Origin: Tilletiopsis washingtonensis
Taxonomy: Eukaryota; Basidiomycota; Exobasidiomycetes; Entylomatales
Direction of reading: 5' to 3'
NCBI RefSeq assembly: GCF_003144115.1
Contig: NW_020312014.1
Coordinates: forward strand, 346,620 to 410,619
DNA: 64,000 nucleotides
The notes beneath the pieces are model-generated. The model was not told the origin of the DNA and ran no database searches. It saw only the letters and a list, made by a program, of their open reading frames with translations. Shown in pieces: positions 11,200 to 21,176 of the stretch. The position numbers and the translations under genes are program-made. Position 1 is the stretch's first letter. The number at the start of each line of letters is the position of its first letter.

Positions 11200-12759
11200 A
11201 TGAGTGGCTACATGGACGACGTCGAGCCCATCGCCGTGTCGGGCCCCGGCGCAGGCGGCGGCGCCTGGGCGCGCTCCGGCTCCACCTCGTCGCTCGGCAA
11301 GCGCACGCGCACCGACTCGCCCGGCCTCGGCGCCTCGTCGCTGCGCGGCACGGGCTCGGCGGCCGGCACGCCGGGGCCCTCAGGCAGCACCAGTGGCGGT
11401 GGCGGTGCGGCGGCGCCGGTGCGGCCACGCACGCCCGAGCCCGACGAGGACATCGACATGCGCGACGCAGACACGCAGATGTGGCTGGTGCGCGTGCCGC
11501 GCTTCCTCAAGGAGACGTGGAGCAGCGTCAGCGAGCCCGATGCGAAGCTCGGCTTCGTGCGTGTGTACGAGTGAGTGTGCGCTCGGAGCAGCGCCACTGG
11601 TGGAACGGACTATGCCGCGCCGGCGTGCATGTTCAGGCGGGTTGCTAGAGGGGCAGAGTACATGCCCGATGCCCAAGTGGAGTGATTGCTGTGCACAGCA
11701 GAGCTCTGACAGTCCATCGCGCTGCAGCCAAGACGAGCGCGGGCACCAGCGCATGGAGCTGCACCTTGACAAGTCTGCCGTCGAGTCGAAGGGCAGCGGC
11801 GGGCGCTTCTCGAGCATCCCGCAGCAGTACGAGCTGCACATGGCGCGCGACGCCGACGAGCAGCCGCGGCAGACGCAGAACGTGTTTGCGTTCCGGGAGT
11901 GGGAGGAGAAGCGCGACGGCGGCTCGGTGAAGGACCTGGATGAGGACAGCGACGACGAGACAACGGAGGAGAGCGAGCGCAAGTCACGGCGTGAGTGAGG
12001 CGAAGGTGGAGGCGACACTGGCCCTCAGCTCATGCCAGCTCTCACAGGGCGGACTGCCCTTGCTGGCGGCGTCATCAACGAGGTCTTTGCGCGGCCGTCC
12101 ATCGTGGCGCGGCCAACAGGCGCTGTGGCGGCTGCGGGCAGCGGTCCGGCAGGCATCACGCCCGAGTACCGTGCGCTGCTGCGCCAGCGCCGCATCGACG
12201 CGGCCAAGCCGAAGAGCAGCGTCGTGATGCTCAACCCGAACAACACGGCCGAGAACAACATGCTCGCGGCCGGTGTGACGGGACACGCCAAGGGCAAGCG
12301 CGAGGCGTTCATCGTGAGTCACCGCAGCTGGCTTGATGAGTGTGCCGTGGCTGACCTCTCGAACCTCAGGCCACGAAGCAGAAGCCGACCAAGTCGACGG
12401 AGAAGTTCGCGCGCATGCCCAAGAACGAGCTGCTCGACCTGCTCATGACGAGCTTCGACCGCTACCCGTACTGGTCCCTCAAGGCGCTGCGGCAGGAGAC
12501 GCAGCAGCCCGAGGCATACCTCAAGGACGTGCTGAGCACCATCGGCGACCTGCACAAGCGCGGCCCCTACACCGGCAACTGGTCGCTGAAGTCAGAGTTC
12601 CGCGATGCGCCGCGCGAGAAGGCGGCGCCGCCTGTGCAGGCGTCGGGCAGCACGCAGCCAGCAGCGGCTACGCCTGCCAAGTCTGCGGCGGAAGACGATG
12701 GAGCAGACGACGATGACGATGATGACGACGATGGAGAGGACTTTGATGAGGTGATCTGA
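11200..12759 (+). CDS. TFG2: TFIIF small subunit (RAP30/Tfg2)
   Basis: General transcription factor subunit that clamps onto RNA polymerase II with Tfg1. Product about 430 residues in four exons. A Gly/Ser-rich N-terminal tail precedes the dimerisation barrel (QMWLVRVPRFLKETW, LGFVRVY, RMELHLDKSAVES, QYELHMARD). A linker follows with GGVINEVFARP. The winged helix is very well conserved (MPKNELLDLLMTSF, RYPYWSLKALRQETQQPEAY, KRGPYTGNWSLKSEF). The end is a run of aspartates. The second exon is best joined at the CTGCAG acceptor to give VYDQDERGHQ. It shares a short divergent promoter with IWS1/SPN1, another polymerase II factor, which could allow co-regulation. Confidence 0.93.
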
Positions 12760-13150
12760 GCTGAGCGGCACCAGGGCTTCGCAATGTCATAGACTCGCTT
12801 CAGATGCCTCGCCGGACGATTGTTGCACGCTGCACGACCAACGGGCGCTTGTGCGCAGTCGCCAGCTGGACTCCATTGAGTTAACGCAGAGTCGAGGCAG
12901 AGGAGCGCCAGGCCTCATTCAGTCCGATCCATGCCCCTGTGCGCAGCTGCTCAGCTCGCACAAAGCGCTGCCTGACCGCATCGCACCGGCAGACCCCTGA
13001 CAGCTGCCCGCAGACGTGCGTTGAGGCCACACAAGTTCCATTGCGAAAGCGTCAATCTACAGAGGCCGCCACAGACGTGCGGCGCCCTCGCTGCGCCGCA
13101 CCCTGTCCTCCTCTCTCAGTCCCAGCATCCGTGACTCCAAGGCGCTTAGC
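12760..13150. other. convergent 3' intergenic region
   Basis: 391 nt between the converging TFIIF-beta and RIP1 genes. It presumably holds both 3' UTRs. No gene, tRNA or repeat is seen. Confidence 0.5.
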
Positions 13151-14925
13151 TTAGCCGATGACGATCTTGTTCTCGTCGTCGTTGAAGCTGTGTGCCGGCA
13201 CCTCCAGGTTGAGCGGGGCCGGGCCCTTGCGTGCGCGGCCGCTGATGTCGTAGTGCGAGCCGTGGCACGGGCAGTACCAGCCTGCGAGAGGCAGTGAGCA
13301 TCGGAGCGTGCGTCGGCGTGTCTCAGCCGGGCTCACCTCCGTAGTCGCCAGCCTCGCCGATCGGCACACACTGCAGGAGCAAGCGTCAGTGATCTGCAGC
13401 GTCGGTGTCACTCGAAGTCAGTTGCGCGACTTACGCTGCGGAGGGAAGAGGGCGTCAGCATAGGCACAGCGCTCTTGGCACACGCCGAGACTCACCCAAG
13501 GTGTGTGCAGACGCCGAGCATGACCAGCCACTCCGGGCGCTGGGCACGGTCGCTGTCCTTCTGCGGGTCGCGCAGCTTGGAGATGTCGACGGCGTTGGCC
13601 TCGTCGATCTCGTCGGCGGTGCGGTGGCGCACGAACACGGGCTTGCCGCGCCACTTGATGATGGCGTTCTTGCCCTCGGGGATCGATGCCATCTCGACCT
13701 CCACCTTGGCGAGCGCAAGCACGTCGGCCGACGCGCTCATCGAGGCGAGGAAGTCAGACACCGTGGCACGCGCGCCCGAGGCGGCGATCAGGCCCATGGA
13801 GCCGACCATGAAGTACGAGAAGGCCTTGTTGCTGTTGACGTTCGACGTGCGGTACGCGCCAAAGTCGGGCACGGCCTGCAGCTTGCGCGACGACGTCGAC
13901 ATGAAGCGCGGCTGGCCAATCGTGGGGTTGGCTGAGAGGTCTGCTGTCAGCGCGTGCCCAAGTGCGTTGGTCCAGCAGGAGCAATTGAGCGAGCGCTGGG
14001 AAGCGTGCCGAGGCTGCAGGGCATACTGCCAGCGCCGAGGCGTGTTCGCCTTCTGAAGGGCCGCAACGTGCTAGCCTTGCGCTGCCAGCCAGTCGGCCAG
14101 TCGGCGGAGCGCTCTACCGGCCTTTGTGCGCGGCGAGTCCGCGCTCTTGGCGCTGCTCAAGCCCGCATCGCAACCTGCCGCAGTGATTCGGCACGCGTGC
14201 TCGAGCTCTGTGCAGGCCTAGCCAGCGCTCTCAAGCGACAGACAACTGGTGCTGCTCTGCGCTGCGCTTCGAGCTTCACGCGAATTCGCCCGTTGGGGGG
14301 TACCCCTGGCCCTCGGAAGATTCCCGCAGCAGCTGCGCGGGCGCGAGCGGAGAGGCGGCATCCTCCTTTGTTGAAGCGTCGAGCAAGAGCATTGAGCCCT
14401 CTGCGCAGCGCTTCGCAGCCGCCGAATAGGCTCTCGCGGAGCCGCCGCTCGAGCGCCACTGCCGCGCTGCCTGTCCTGCCCACCAGAGGGCTCACAGCGT
14501 GCAGCCTTGCGCTTCTAGGTGCAGTCTCTCTGCGCGATACCAAGCAACATCCCTCCATGCCCTGACATCACCACACCGGCTCCTGCTCGCCGCGCTACTC
14601 ACCGTTCACACCCGTGCGGACCACACCAGCAGCGCCAGCGCGGCTAACGGCCCAGCGCGGCACGGCGCCGGCGTCAGCGCGCACGCCCGGGCCACCGTGG
14701 CCGTGGGCGTCGTGCTCGTCGACAAGCGCACGAGCAGCGAAGTTGGCGGCCGAGATGGGCGCGCCGGCGGCCGAGACGCGCGTCGTCGGGCTGCGGGCGA
14801 GAGAGCGGGCGTCAGCGCAGGAAGATCGGCTGCGCGCGGCGCACAGCGCGGGCGCAGGCCGCAGCATGGCAACGGCAGACGCACGCCAGGTTGATGAAGG
14901 TGCGGGTGCGCAGGGCGGCGGACAT
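13151..14925 (-). CDS. RIP1: Rieske iron-sulfur subunit of complex III
   Basis: Ubiquinol-cytochrome c reductase iron-sulfur protein, 276 residues. Exons on the minus strand: 14925-14885, 14790-14603, 13931-13496, 13435 (one base), 13370-13337, 13281-13151; they sum to 831 nt, exactly 277 codons. The Ala/Arg-rich N-terminus ([14 protein letters not shown]) is a mitochondrial presequence. The motif [10 protein letters not shown] and the transmembrane helix ([16 protein letters not shown]) are followed by the head domain. The cluster ligands are CTHLGC and CPCHGSHYD, with the disulfide cysteines. The Gly codon of CTHLGC is assembled as GG plus C from the one-base exon. Intron 2 is 671 nt, ten times the local norm. 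Stop after KIVIG, as in other fungi. Confidence 0.93.
13435..13435 (-). other. RIP1: single-nucleotide exon of RIP1
   Basis: On the minus strand the order is CTTGG | GTGAGT...CTGAC...CCGCAG | C | GTAAGT...CTGAC...CTGCAG | TGTGTGCCG. The upstream intron (13495-13436, 60 nt) and the downstream intron (13434-13371, 64 nt) each have a strong donor, a CTGAC branch site and a CAG acceptor. Joining without the C breaks the frame. Retaining either intron puts in a stop or a frameshift. With the C the invariant Gly of CTHLGC is restored (GG+C). Sequential splicing (first intron, then the rebuilt C|GTAAGT donor) would avoid steric problems. Confidence 0.85.
13932..14602 (-). other. unusually long RIP1 intron 2
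   Basis: 671 nt between GTGAGT (14602) and CTCTCAG, in a window where most introns are 50-70 nt. It interrupts an Ala codon in the presequence region. I see no conserved RNA, transposon ends or convincing nested gene; open frames inside have the biased make-up of chance GC-rich frames. Confidence 0.7.
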
Positions 14926-15614
14926 GCTGGGCGACGGGACGGGGTGAGGAGGAGGGAGGGCGTGGAGACGACGACGGCGCCGGCGACGACGACGACGAGC
15001 TCGCAGCTGGCGCTGGCCGGCCGGCGCTGCCACAAACTGCCCGCTCGCTGCTGGCTGGCGCGCGACGGGCGAGCCGTGCCTGCTGGCGCGGCGCCGTGGG
15101 CGCAGGCGTGGTGAGCGCCGCGCGACGGCCGGAGCGGCCCGGCGCTGACACGTGACCACCGCTGCCTTGCCACAGAGCGTGGGAACACGGCCGCGCCTTG
15201 CTTGCGCCTGCACCCCGCACCGGCACACGCTGACGCTGACGCCTCGGCCTCGCGCTCCGTCCGCGCTGCAGCTCCGAGTGAGCACGATGCGCTCTGAAGC
15301 TGAGCATGAGGGACTGCATACGGGTGGCTTGGCCGCTGACAGAGCGCTGCACGGGCTTGCGCAGGCAGACTCTGGCGCAGCCGGCGAGGGCAGCGCTGCT
15401 GACACGCAGGCGTCCGTGCTGACGTGATCGATTTTTGGTGGTGCGGCCGCGGGCCGTGGCGCGGCTGGAAGAAGCTTGCGCTTGGGAGGCCGGCGCGGCG
15501 CTGCAGCCGCCGCTGTCACGGCGACTCCGCTTCTCAGTCAAGCCGGCGTGACTCGCGCACTCAGGCCTGCTCTCCTCGTCTCCTCACCACCACACCCCAC
15601 TCAGCACACACACC
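14926..15614. promoter_or_regulatory. divergent promoter region RIP1 / SNZ
   Basis: 689 nt between the start codons of RIP1 (-) and the SNZ/PDX1 gene (+). The SNZ side ends in a pyrimidine- and CA-rich leader. No TATA box or named operator could be assigned, and open frames here are antisense or chance frames. Confidence 0.45.
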
Positions 15615-16883
15615 ATGTCGTCCGAGGCTCCCATCACCAACGGCAACGGCGCTGCCGCGTCCAACGGCATCTCGCGCGCGGCACCTGCCGCCGCCGCGCC
15701 CGCCTCGTCCGCCCACGGCCCCAGCGGCACGTTCGGCGTCAAGAGCGGCCTCGCGCAGATGCTCAAGGGCGGCGTCATCATGGTGCGTGCTGGCGAGGCA
15801 CACCCTCGATTGTGGCTGCAGCAGCTCATCCCTTGTTCCATCAGGACGTCGTCAATGTCGAGCAGGCCCGCATCGCCGAGGAGGCCGGCGCCTGCGCCGT
15901 CATGGCCCTCGAGCGTGTGCCCGCCGACATCCGCGTCGAGGGCGGCGTGGCACGCATGAGCGACCCCAAGATGATCCGCGAGATCATGGCTGCCGTCACG
16001 ATCCCCGTCATGGCCAAGTGCCGCATTGGCCACTTTGTCGAGGCGCAGATCCTGCAGGTGTGTAGCTCCTAGCGAGCAGCTCCTGCAGCAGCGCTGACTC
16101 CTGCCCAGGCCCTCAACGTCGACTACATCGACGAGTCCGAGGTGCTCACGCCCGCCGACGACTACCACCACATTGCCAAGCACAGCTTCAAGATCCCCTT
16201 CGTCTGCGGCTGCCGCAACCTCGGCGAGGCGCTGCGCCGCATCTCCGAGGGCGCGGCCATGATCCGCACCAAGGGCGAGGCCGGCACGGGCAACGTCGTC
16301 GAGGCCGTGCACCACCAGCGCACGGTGCAGGCTGAGATCCGCCGCGCCGCCGGCATGAGCGACGAGGAGCTCTACACGTACGCCAAGGAGATTTCTGTGC
16401 GTGCTGCGGTGTGTTCGCTGCATCTGCTGCGTGCTTACACTCCACCTGCAGGCGCCGTACCACCTGCTCAAGGAGACCGCCCGCCTGAAGCGCCTGCCCG
16501 TCGTCAACTTCGCCGCTGGCGGTGTTGCCACGCCCGCCGACGCTGCGCTCATGATGCAGCTCGGCTCGGACGGTGTGTTCGTCGGCTCTGGCATCTTGTA
16601 AGTTGCGCTTTCAGGCTCCGCTCCATGCGCATGCGCTGAAAGGGCGCTCCACTCTTCCAGCAAGGGCCAGAACCAGGCCGAGCGCGCCCGCGCCATCGTC
16701 GAGGCTGTCGCGCACTACGACAACCCGGAGAAGCTGGCCGAGGTCTCGACGGACCTCGGCGAGGCCATGGTCGGCCTCACGATCTCCGACGTGAGTGGTG
16801 CGAGATCCCGCTGCTCACACATCTGCTCACGTCTCGCCCAACAGAACATGAAGGGCGGCAAGATGGCCCAGCGCGGCTGGTAA
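15615..16883 (+). CDS. SNZ1: pyridoxal 5'-phosphate synthase subunit SNZ/PDX1
   Basis: Synthase subunit of the DXP-independent vitamin B6 pathway. It condenses ribose 5-phosphate, glyceraldehyde 3-phosphate and ammonia, the last delivered by a SNO/PDX2 glutaminase that is not in this window. Product about 320 residues in six exons. A 30-residue Ala/Ser-rich N-terminal extension precedes the barrel: [43 protein letters not shown] (catalytic Lys region), [37 protein letters not shown] (second lysine), [15 protein letters not shown] and [14 protein letters not shown]. All signature blocks are intact. The final exon gives [12 protein letters not shown]. Cytosolic and normally induced by vitamin starvation in fungi; no such site is identified here. 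Confidence 0.95.
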
Positions 16884-17156
16884 TATGCTCCCCTCCTCTC
16901 GCTTCCTATTATTCGCTCTCCACAGCCAAAGCGCTTCCAGCTCCGCCAGTCGTGTCACACACATCCCGTACTAGTCATCCCTGCACCGCCATGCTCTCAT
17001 CATCACATCCCAGCCTCTTTCAACAGTGCCCGCTGCAGCGCCCTCGCCCTTATTTCCGTATGCCAGGCGGGCAGGAATAGAGTTGATTGGAGGACGCAAC
17101 GACGAGGTGTGTGGACGAGAGGCTTGTGGACGAAGCGTCGAGCGCGAGAGCGGCAG
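16884..17156. other. convergent 3' intergenic region
   Basis: 273 nt between SNZ (+) and the small Myb-like gene B1 (-). Nothing recognisable beyond 3' flanks. Confidence 0.4.
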
Positions 17157-17642
17157 TCACTCGGAGCCCGAATCGGAAGCCTCAGCCTTGGCCTTCTTCG
17201 CCGCGCTCGGCTTCGCTTCCGCCTTGCAGGCCTTCTTCGCAGGACTTGCTGGCTTCTTCTCGTCGCCGGCAACATCGCCGGCCAGCAGGCCTGCGCACTG
17301 CGGCTTGAGCTTGTTCTTCCACGTCACTGCACGGACCGTGAAGCGTCAGCAGCAAGAGCTTGCAAGCTTCGCGGGCTGACTCACAGCGGATTCCCTCGGC
17401 AGTCCTGCCGGGCAGCAGCTCCTGCAGCCTCTCTAGATCCGTCTTGCTGAGAGTCAGCTGGCTCTTGGCGACGAGGTAGAGCAGCACGGTATTGACTGCG
17501 GTCGTGGCCATGCTCAGCTTGCCTGCGTCGGAAGCAGAAAGCCTGCAGACTCACGCTCTTCGGGCGTCCACGCCACAGTGGGTCCCGTGCGCCGAGCGTG
17601 CGAGCCGGGCCCGGGCGAGGAGCTGGACTTGCGCTTGGGCAT
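17157..17642 (-). CDS. small Myb/SANT-like nuclear protein, member B1
   Basis: Spliced product of about 122 residues. An N-terminal MPKRKSSSS tail leads to AWTPEE, then LNTVLLYLVAKSQLTLSKTD, LERLQELLPGRTAEGIR and LTWKNKLK, and ends in a Lys/Ala-rich histone-H1-like tail (KKPASPAKKACK, AAKKAKAEASDSGSE). Intron 1 is phase 1 after W-T-P-E-E as in members A1-A3. Intron 2 is phase 1 after GIR, unlike the phase 0 intron of the A group. The acceptor of intron 1 is placed at ACCGCAG because this aligns to member B2; the nearer CGACGCAG would add eight residues. Basic tail and single Myb-like fold suggest a chromatin or DNA-binding role, by inference only. Confidence 0.72.
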
Positions 17643-17944
17643 GACGGGTGGTGCAGTGAGGGTAGTGGAGAGAGGTGGCAAGTCAAGGGGGCCCGCGGAG
17701 CGCGGGACAGCTCTTGATGAGCTCTCGCCGGCTCGACCGCCGCAGACCGCGGCGGACCATGATGTCTCCGGCAGTGAGACGGCGGACCAGCCGGCATGAC
17801 CCCTCTCCGTCTCGTCTGGCACAGGTCAGACCCTCAGCTTAGAGATTGGCACCAAGAGGCAGAGTGGGAGAGACAGATGGCATTCACGGCGCGGAAGAGG
17901 GAGAGAACAGCCCAGCTCGGTAGCGCGTGGCCTCGCAGCCGCGA

Positions 17945-18382
17945 CTACTCGTTCTTGACGCCGCTTGCTGCTTCAGGGGAGGACTTCTTGATGGCGCGCT
18001 TCTTGGGCGGAGGAGCGGACGCAGCACCGATCTGCAGCTCCGCCGACTGCTGCTTGATGCGGTTCTTCCACGTGTCTGGCTGGGGCGTCAGCGCATGGCC
18101 GACAAGTCAAGAAGCGAGCTACTCACGGCGCACGCTGTCGGGCGACCTGCCAGGCAGCAGCTCCTGGAGGCGCTCGACGTCGGCCTTGCTGAGCGTGACG
18201 ACGTTCTTGCCGATGAGGTAGAGCATCATCGTCTGCACTGCGCATCAGTGAGCGAGTGAGCTCGGGCCGCCGAGCGCCGGGCACGTGCGGGACTCACGCT
18301 CCTCGCCCGTCCAGGCAGTGCTGCTGCTGGCCTTGGGGCGCGTGGGCGACGGCGTCTGGCTCTCGGAGCGGATGGGTGGCAT
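17945..18382 (-). CDS. small Myb/SANT-like nuclear protein, member B2
   Basis: Spliced product of about 108 residues. A short Ser/Pro-rich tail (MPPIRSESQTPSPTRPK) leads to AWTGEE, LQTMMLYLIGKNVVTLSK, ADVERLQELLPGRSPDSVR and HTWKNRIKQQ, with a basic tail (PPPKKRAIKKSSPE). It is the closest relative of B1 (shared ERLQELLPGR and TWKN) and lies on the same strand 303 bp upstream of it, so a recent tandem duplication is likely. Both introns are phase 1. The ATG at 18382 is chosen over upstream starts because it gives an N-terminus like the other members. Confidence 0.72.
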
Positions 18383-19004
18383 GCTGCGGCGCGACTTGGG
18401 GTGATGGAGGGACGAGAAGGCATGATATGGCACACCGCTCGCAAACAAAGCGTCCCGGAGCACTGGGCCTCGATGCTCGAGCCTGCGCAGGCGCCTCCAG
18501 GAGCCGAGCAGCAGAGACCCTCTGCCATCAAGTCAGCGCTCGCCTGCTCCCGTGCTTCGCCGGTGCTCGCTCATGCCTCCAGTGTCCCGCCGCCGCTGCC
18601 AGCCGCTAGTCTCGCTTTGATGAGTGTGGGGCAATGTAGATTGCCATTGCACGAGCGCTCTGCCGGCGAGATGATAGCCCATCTGGTGCTCGTCGCGGAC
18701 CGCAGTCAATGGTAGTGTGCGTGCGTCGGACCTTTCAGGGGCAAGCCGTGATGCACGGCCCGTGCCGTCGCGTAGCGCGCCTGCCCCACTGCCGCTCCGA
18801 TGAGGTGTGCTCGAGCAGCGGCAGAGTATGCACGGAGCGCCAAAGAAGTCGCCAGGCAGGGAGCGCGGGTCCTTTCGGGGCATTGCGAGGCGTTCGCCTT
18901 GCCATATAGGCGTCTGCGCGCCGTTCTGCACGTCCGCAACGACCCGATCCCTGCCCTTGCCCTCCTTCCTCCTTCATTCTCCATCTTGTTGTCGTCGCAC
19001 CACA
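18383..19004. promoter_or_regulatory. divergent region between family members B2 and B3
   Basis: 622 nt between start codons of two paralogues transcribed away from each other. It should contain both promoters. Open frames crossing it have no introns or recognisable domains and are judged chance frames. The B3 side ends in a long C/T-rich tract before its ATG. Confidence 0.4.
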
Positions 19005-19444
19005 ATGCCGCCCAAGCGTGCCGCCACCACTGATGAGGATGACCGCGCTCCGAAGAAGCTGATCGCCTGGACGCCCGAGGAGAGTGAGTGCTGCTGCCGT
19101 CACCGTCGAATCGCTCTAGGCTGACGAGGGCGTATATGCGCAGTCGCTTCGATCTACAAGCTGCTTGCAGCCAAGGGCCAGCTGACCCTCACAGCCAAGG
19201 ACGTCACGCGCGTGAGTCGGCTGAGGCCGAGTCCGTTTCTCTCCCTCATGATGTCGTGCGCCGCGCAGCTCGCCGAGTCGATGCCGCACCGCACCGAAGG
19301 CAGCATTCGCAGTGAGTAGGCTGAGGCGCCCGTGCCGCGCTTACCAGCGCTGATGCGACCTGCCGTGCAGCGATGTGGAAGAAGTCGGTCAGGCCGGAGC
19401 TCGTCGCTCTCGCGGCCGAGGACGCAAAGGGCGAGTCCAAGTGA
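19005..19444 (+). CDS. small Myb/SANT-like nuclear protein, member B3
   Basis: Spliced product of 87 residues, the shortest of the family. MPPKRAATTDEDD tail, AWTPEE, IASIYKLLAAKGQLTLTAKD, LAESMPHRTEGSIR, TMWKKSVRPEL and an acidic-basic end (AEDAKGESK). Three introns: phase 1 after W-T-P-E-E, an extra phase 0 intron after VTR, and phase 1 after SIR. The shared phase 1 position of the last intron places it with B1 and B2. It differs by the extra intron and the lack of a long Lys-rich tail. Nuclear DNA binding is inferred from the family pattern. Confidence 0.7.
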
Positions 19445-19567
19445 GGCAATCGTCGGATCGTCATGTCGCGGCCGCTGAGCGAGAGCTAATGCAAGTGCTC
19501 GATCGATGCTGGGTATGATGGGTGGCGAAGGCCTGCATGTAGCCGGGTATCGTGCGGAGGGGCGAGC

Positions 19568-20733
19568 TCAGAAGAGATCCATGTCCGTCATGCTCTCGTT
19601 GGCCGCGAGGTGTTGCTGTTCCTGCCGTTGCTGCGTGCTCGTCGATGCATCTTGATCAGCGGCGGCAGCACTTGCGCGGCTCCTGCCAGCGTTGGGTGCC
19701 GCCCAGGCACCGACGTCCAAGTCCTGACTGTCGAGCGACTGCAGGCTCTCGTCGGCGAACGACGAGCCCATGGCGCCAGCGGCAAAGCTCTCGCCGCCGT
19801 CGTAGCCGCTCTCGTTGCCGCGCGTGCTCGCACGCGTGCTGTCGCCCACCTGTGCCTCGTTCGTCACGTCGCCCAGTCCAGCCTCGTCAGCCTCAGCGCC
19901 AGGCGGCAGCAGGAAGCGCAGGTCATTGAAGGCGCGGATGAAGAAGGGCCGCAGCTCTGCAATCTCGGAGAGCGAGATGTTCGTCATCTGCAGGCAGAAA
20001 GTGTGAGCTATCAGGCGCGGCCAGCAGTCTGAGATAGCTCACCTCGAGATGGAACGGGTTCACGCTGTTCAAACCCTGCAGCACCTTTGCCTGCCGCGCC
20101 TCGCGCAGGTCCTTGAGCAGCGAGCGCACGAGGTCCGAGTCGGGGATGTCGTCCGCAGCTCTGCAATGCTTGTCAGCGTCGGTACGATACGAGCGCATGC
20201 TCTGCTCACTCACGCTTCGAGCAGTAGCGTCGAGACGCCGACGTAGTGCAGCGGCACCGCGGCGAAGACTTGCTCCGATGTCTCCGCTTTGAGCAGCGCC
20301 CTGAGGCCCTCTGTGGAGTGAGTCAGTACAGAGCCGGCTTGCACATAGAGAGGCAAGCAGGCAGCAGCTCAAGCTCCGGCACCACGGCATCTGTCTGACG
20401 CTCATGCCCTGCTGTGCTGCCTGGCGTGCGTGCCCGGCCGCATCGCCGGCGCTCTCCCATCCCTCCATGTCGCCCGACGGCCTGCCGCGACTCACCGACG
20501 CTGAGCCACTCGGGCGCGACGATGCGCGCCTTGCGCTTGCCCTTGAGGTTCACGGCCAGCCAGAGCGGCACCTGCGCCTGCGTCGGCGGGCGGAAGGGCC
20601 CGTAGACGCCCTGGAAGAGACGCACGCGGTCCATGCGCTGCAGCGGCACGATGGCGACGTGCGTGGCCGTGGCGGAGAGGTACTCGGCCTCGGACGGCAC
20701 GAGACCGGCGCGCAGCATCTGCGGCAGCGCCAT
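19568..20733 (-). CDS. PSF2: GINS complex subunit Psf2
   Basis: DNA replication factor, part of the CMG helicase (Cdc45-MCM-GINS). Product about 285 residues in four exons. The conserved part is clear: HVAIVPLQRMDRVRLFQGVY, GPFRPPTQAQVPLWLAVNLK, KARIVAPEWLSV, then EGLRALLKAE, LHYVGVSTLLLEA, ADDIPDSDLVRSLLKDLREA, RQAKVLQGLNSVNPFHLE and LSEIAELRPFFIRAFNDLRF. The usual family length is about 185-210. Here an extra C-terminal tail of about 95 residues, acidic and Ser/Gln-rich, ends in TDMDLF. The tail is in the same exon as the last helix, so it is probably real. The 5' intron of about 200 nt is longer than usual. Confidence 0.93.
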
Positions 20734-21176
20734 GGCGGGCTCGCGGCGACGGGAGAAGGAGAGAGCGGGTTGTGGAGGAGAGGAGGGTGCGGTACGCCTT
20801 GCTCTCGGCGCGAAGCTCTCGCAGCCTTGGCGCGGCGCGGCAACGCGCGGCGCACCTCTTTGGCGTCACGCGACGCGCACCGCTGCCTCGACCAGAGGCC
20901 AAAGTCGTCGTCGCCTGCCGGCGCTTGCAGCCCTTGCCAATTCTCGCTGCGGATCAGCCTTCCAGCAGCGTTATATCAACCCTCAGCGGCTCAGACTTGT
21001 GCGCTCGGTCAGAAGCGAGGCAGCAGCGACCGAGGAGCAGCTCAAGGCAGGTGAGGGCGCTTCGGCCGCTTCGGCCGGCGCGCTCGCCGCGCGCACGGCT
21101 CATCGCGGCGCTCGGCTGGCGGAGCGGCTTCCCTCCCACCTCCACCTGCCACTCTCAATCCCATCCCGCCGCAGCC
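20734..21176. promoter_or_regulatory. divergent promoter region PSF2 / Dabb gene
   Basis: 443 nt between two start codons on opposite strands. No TATA box, repeat or RNA gene identified. The 3' side is rich in CCACC and CT tracts just before the ATG at 21177. Confidence 0.4.

Noticed and set aside
12355-12375. A second B-box-like GGTTCGAG on the minus strand in a TFIIF-beta intron
   Set aside because: Flanking bases do not pair into a T-arm; an ordinary intron end explains it.
14606-15541. A 311-codon minus-strand frame upstream of RIP1
   Set aside because: It covers RIP1 exon 2 in the wrong frame and the divergent promoter; no motif supports it.
17520-17600. A nearer acceptor (CGACGCAG) for intron 1 of family member B1
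   Set aside because: It would insert eight residues absent from all paralogues; the ACCGCAG acceptor aligns perfectly with B2.
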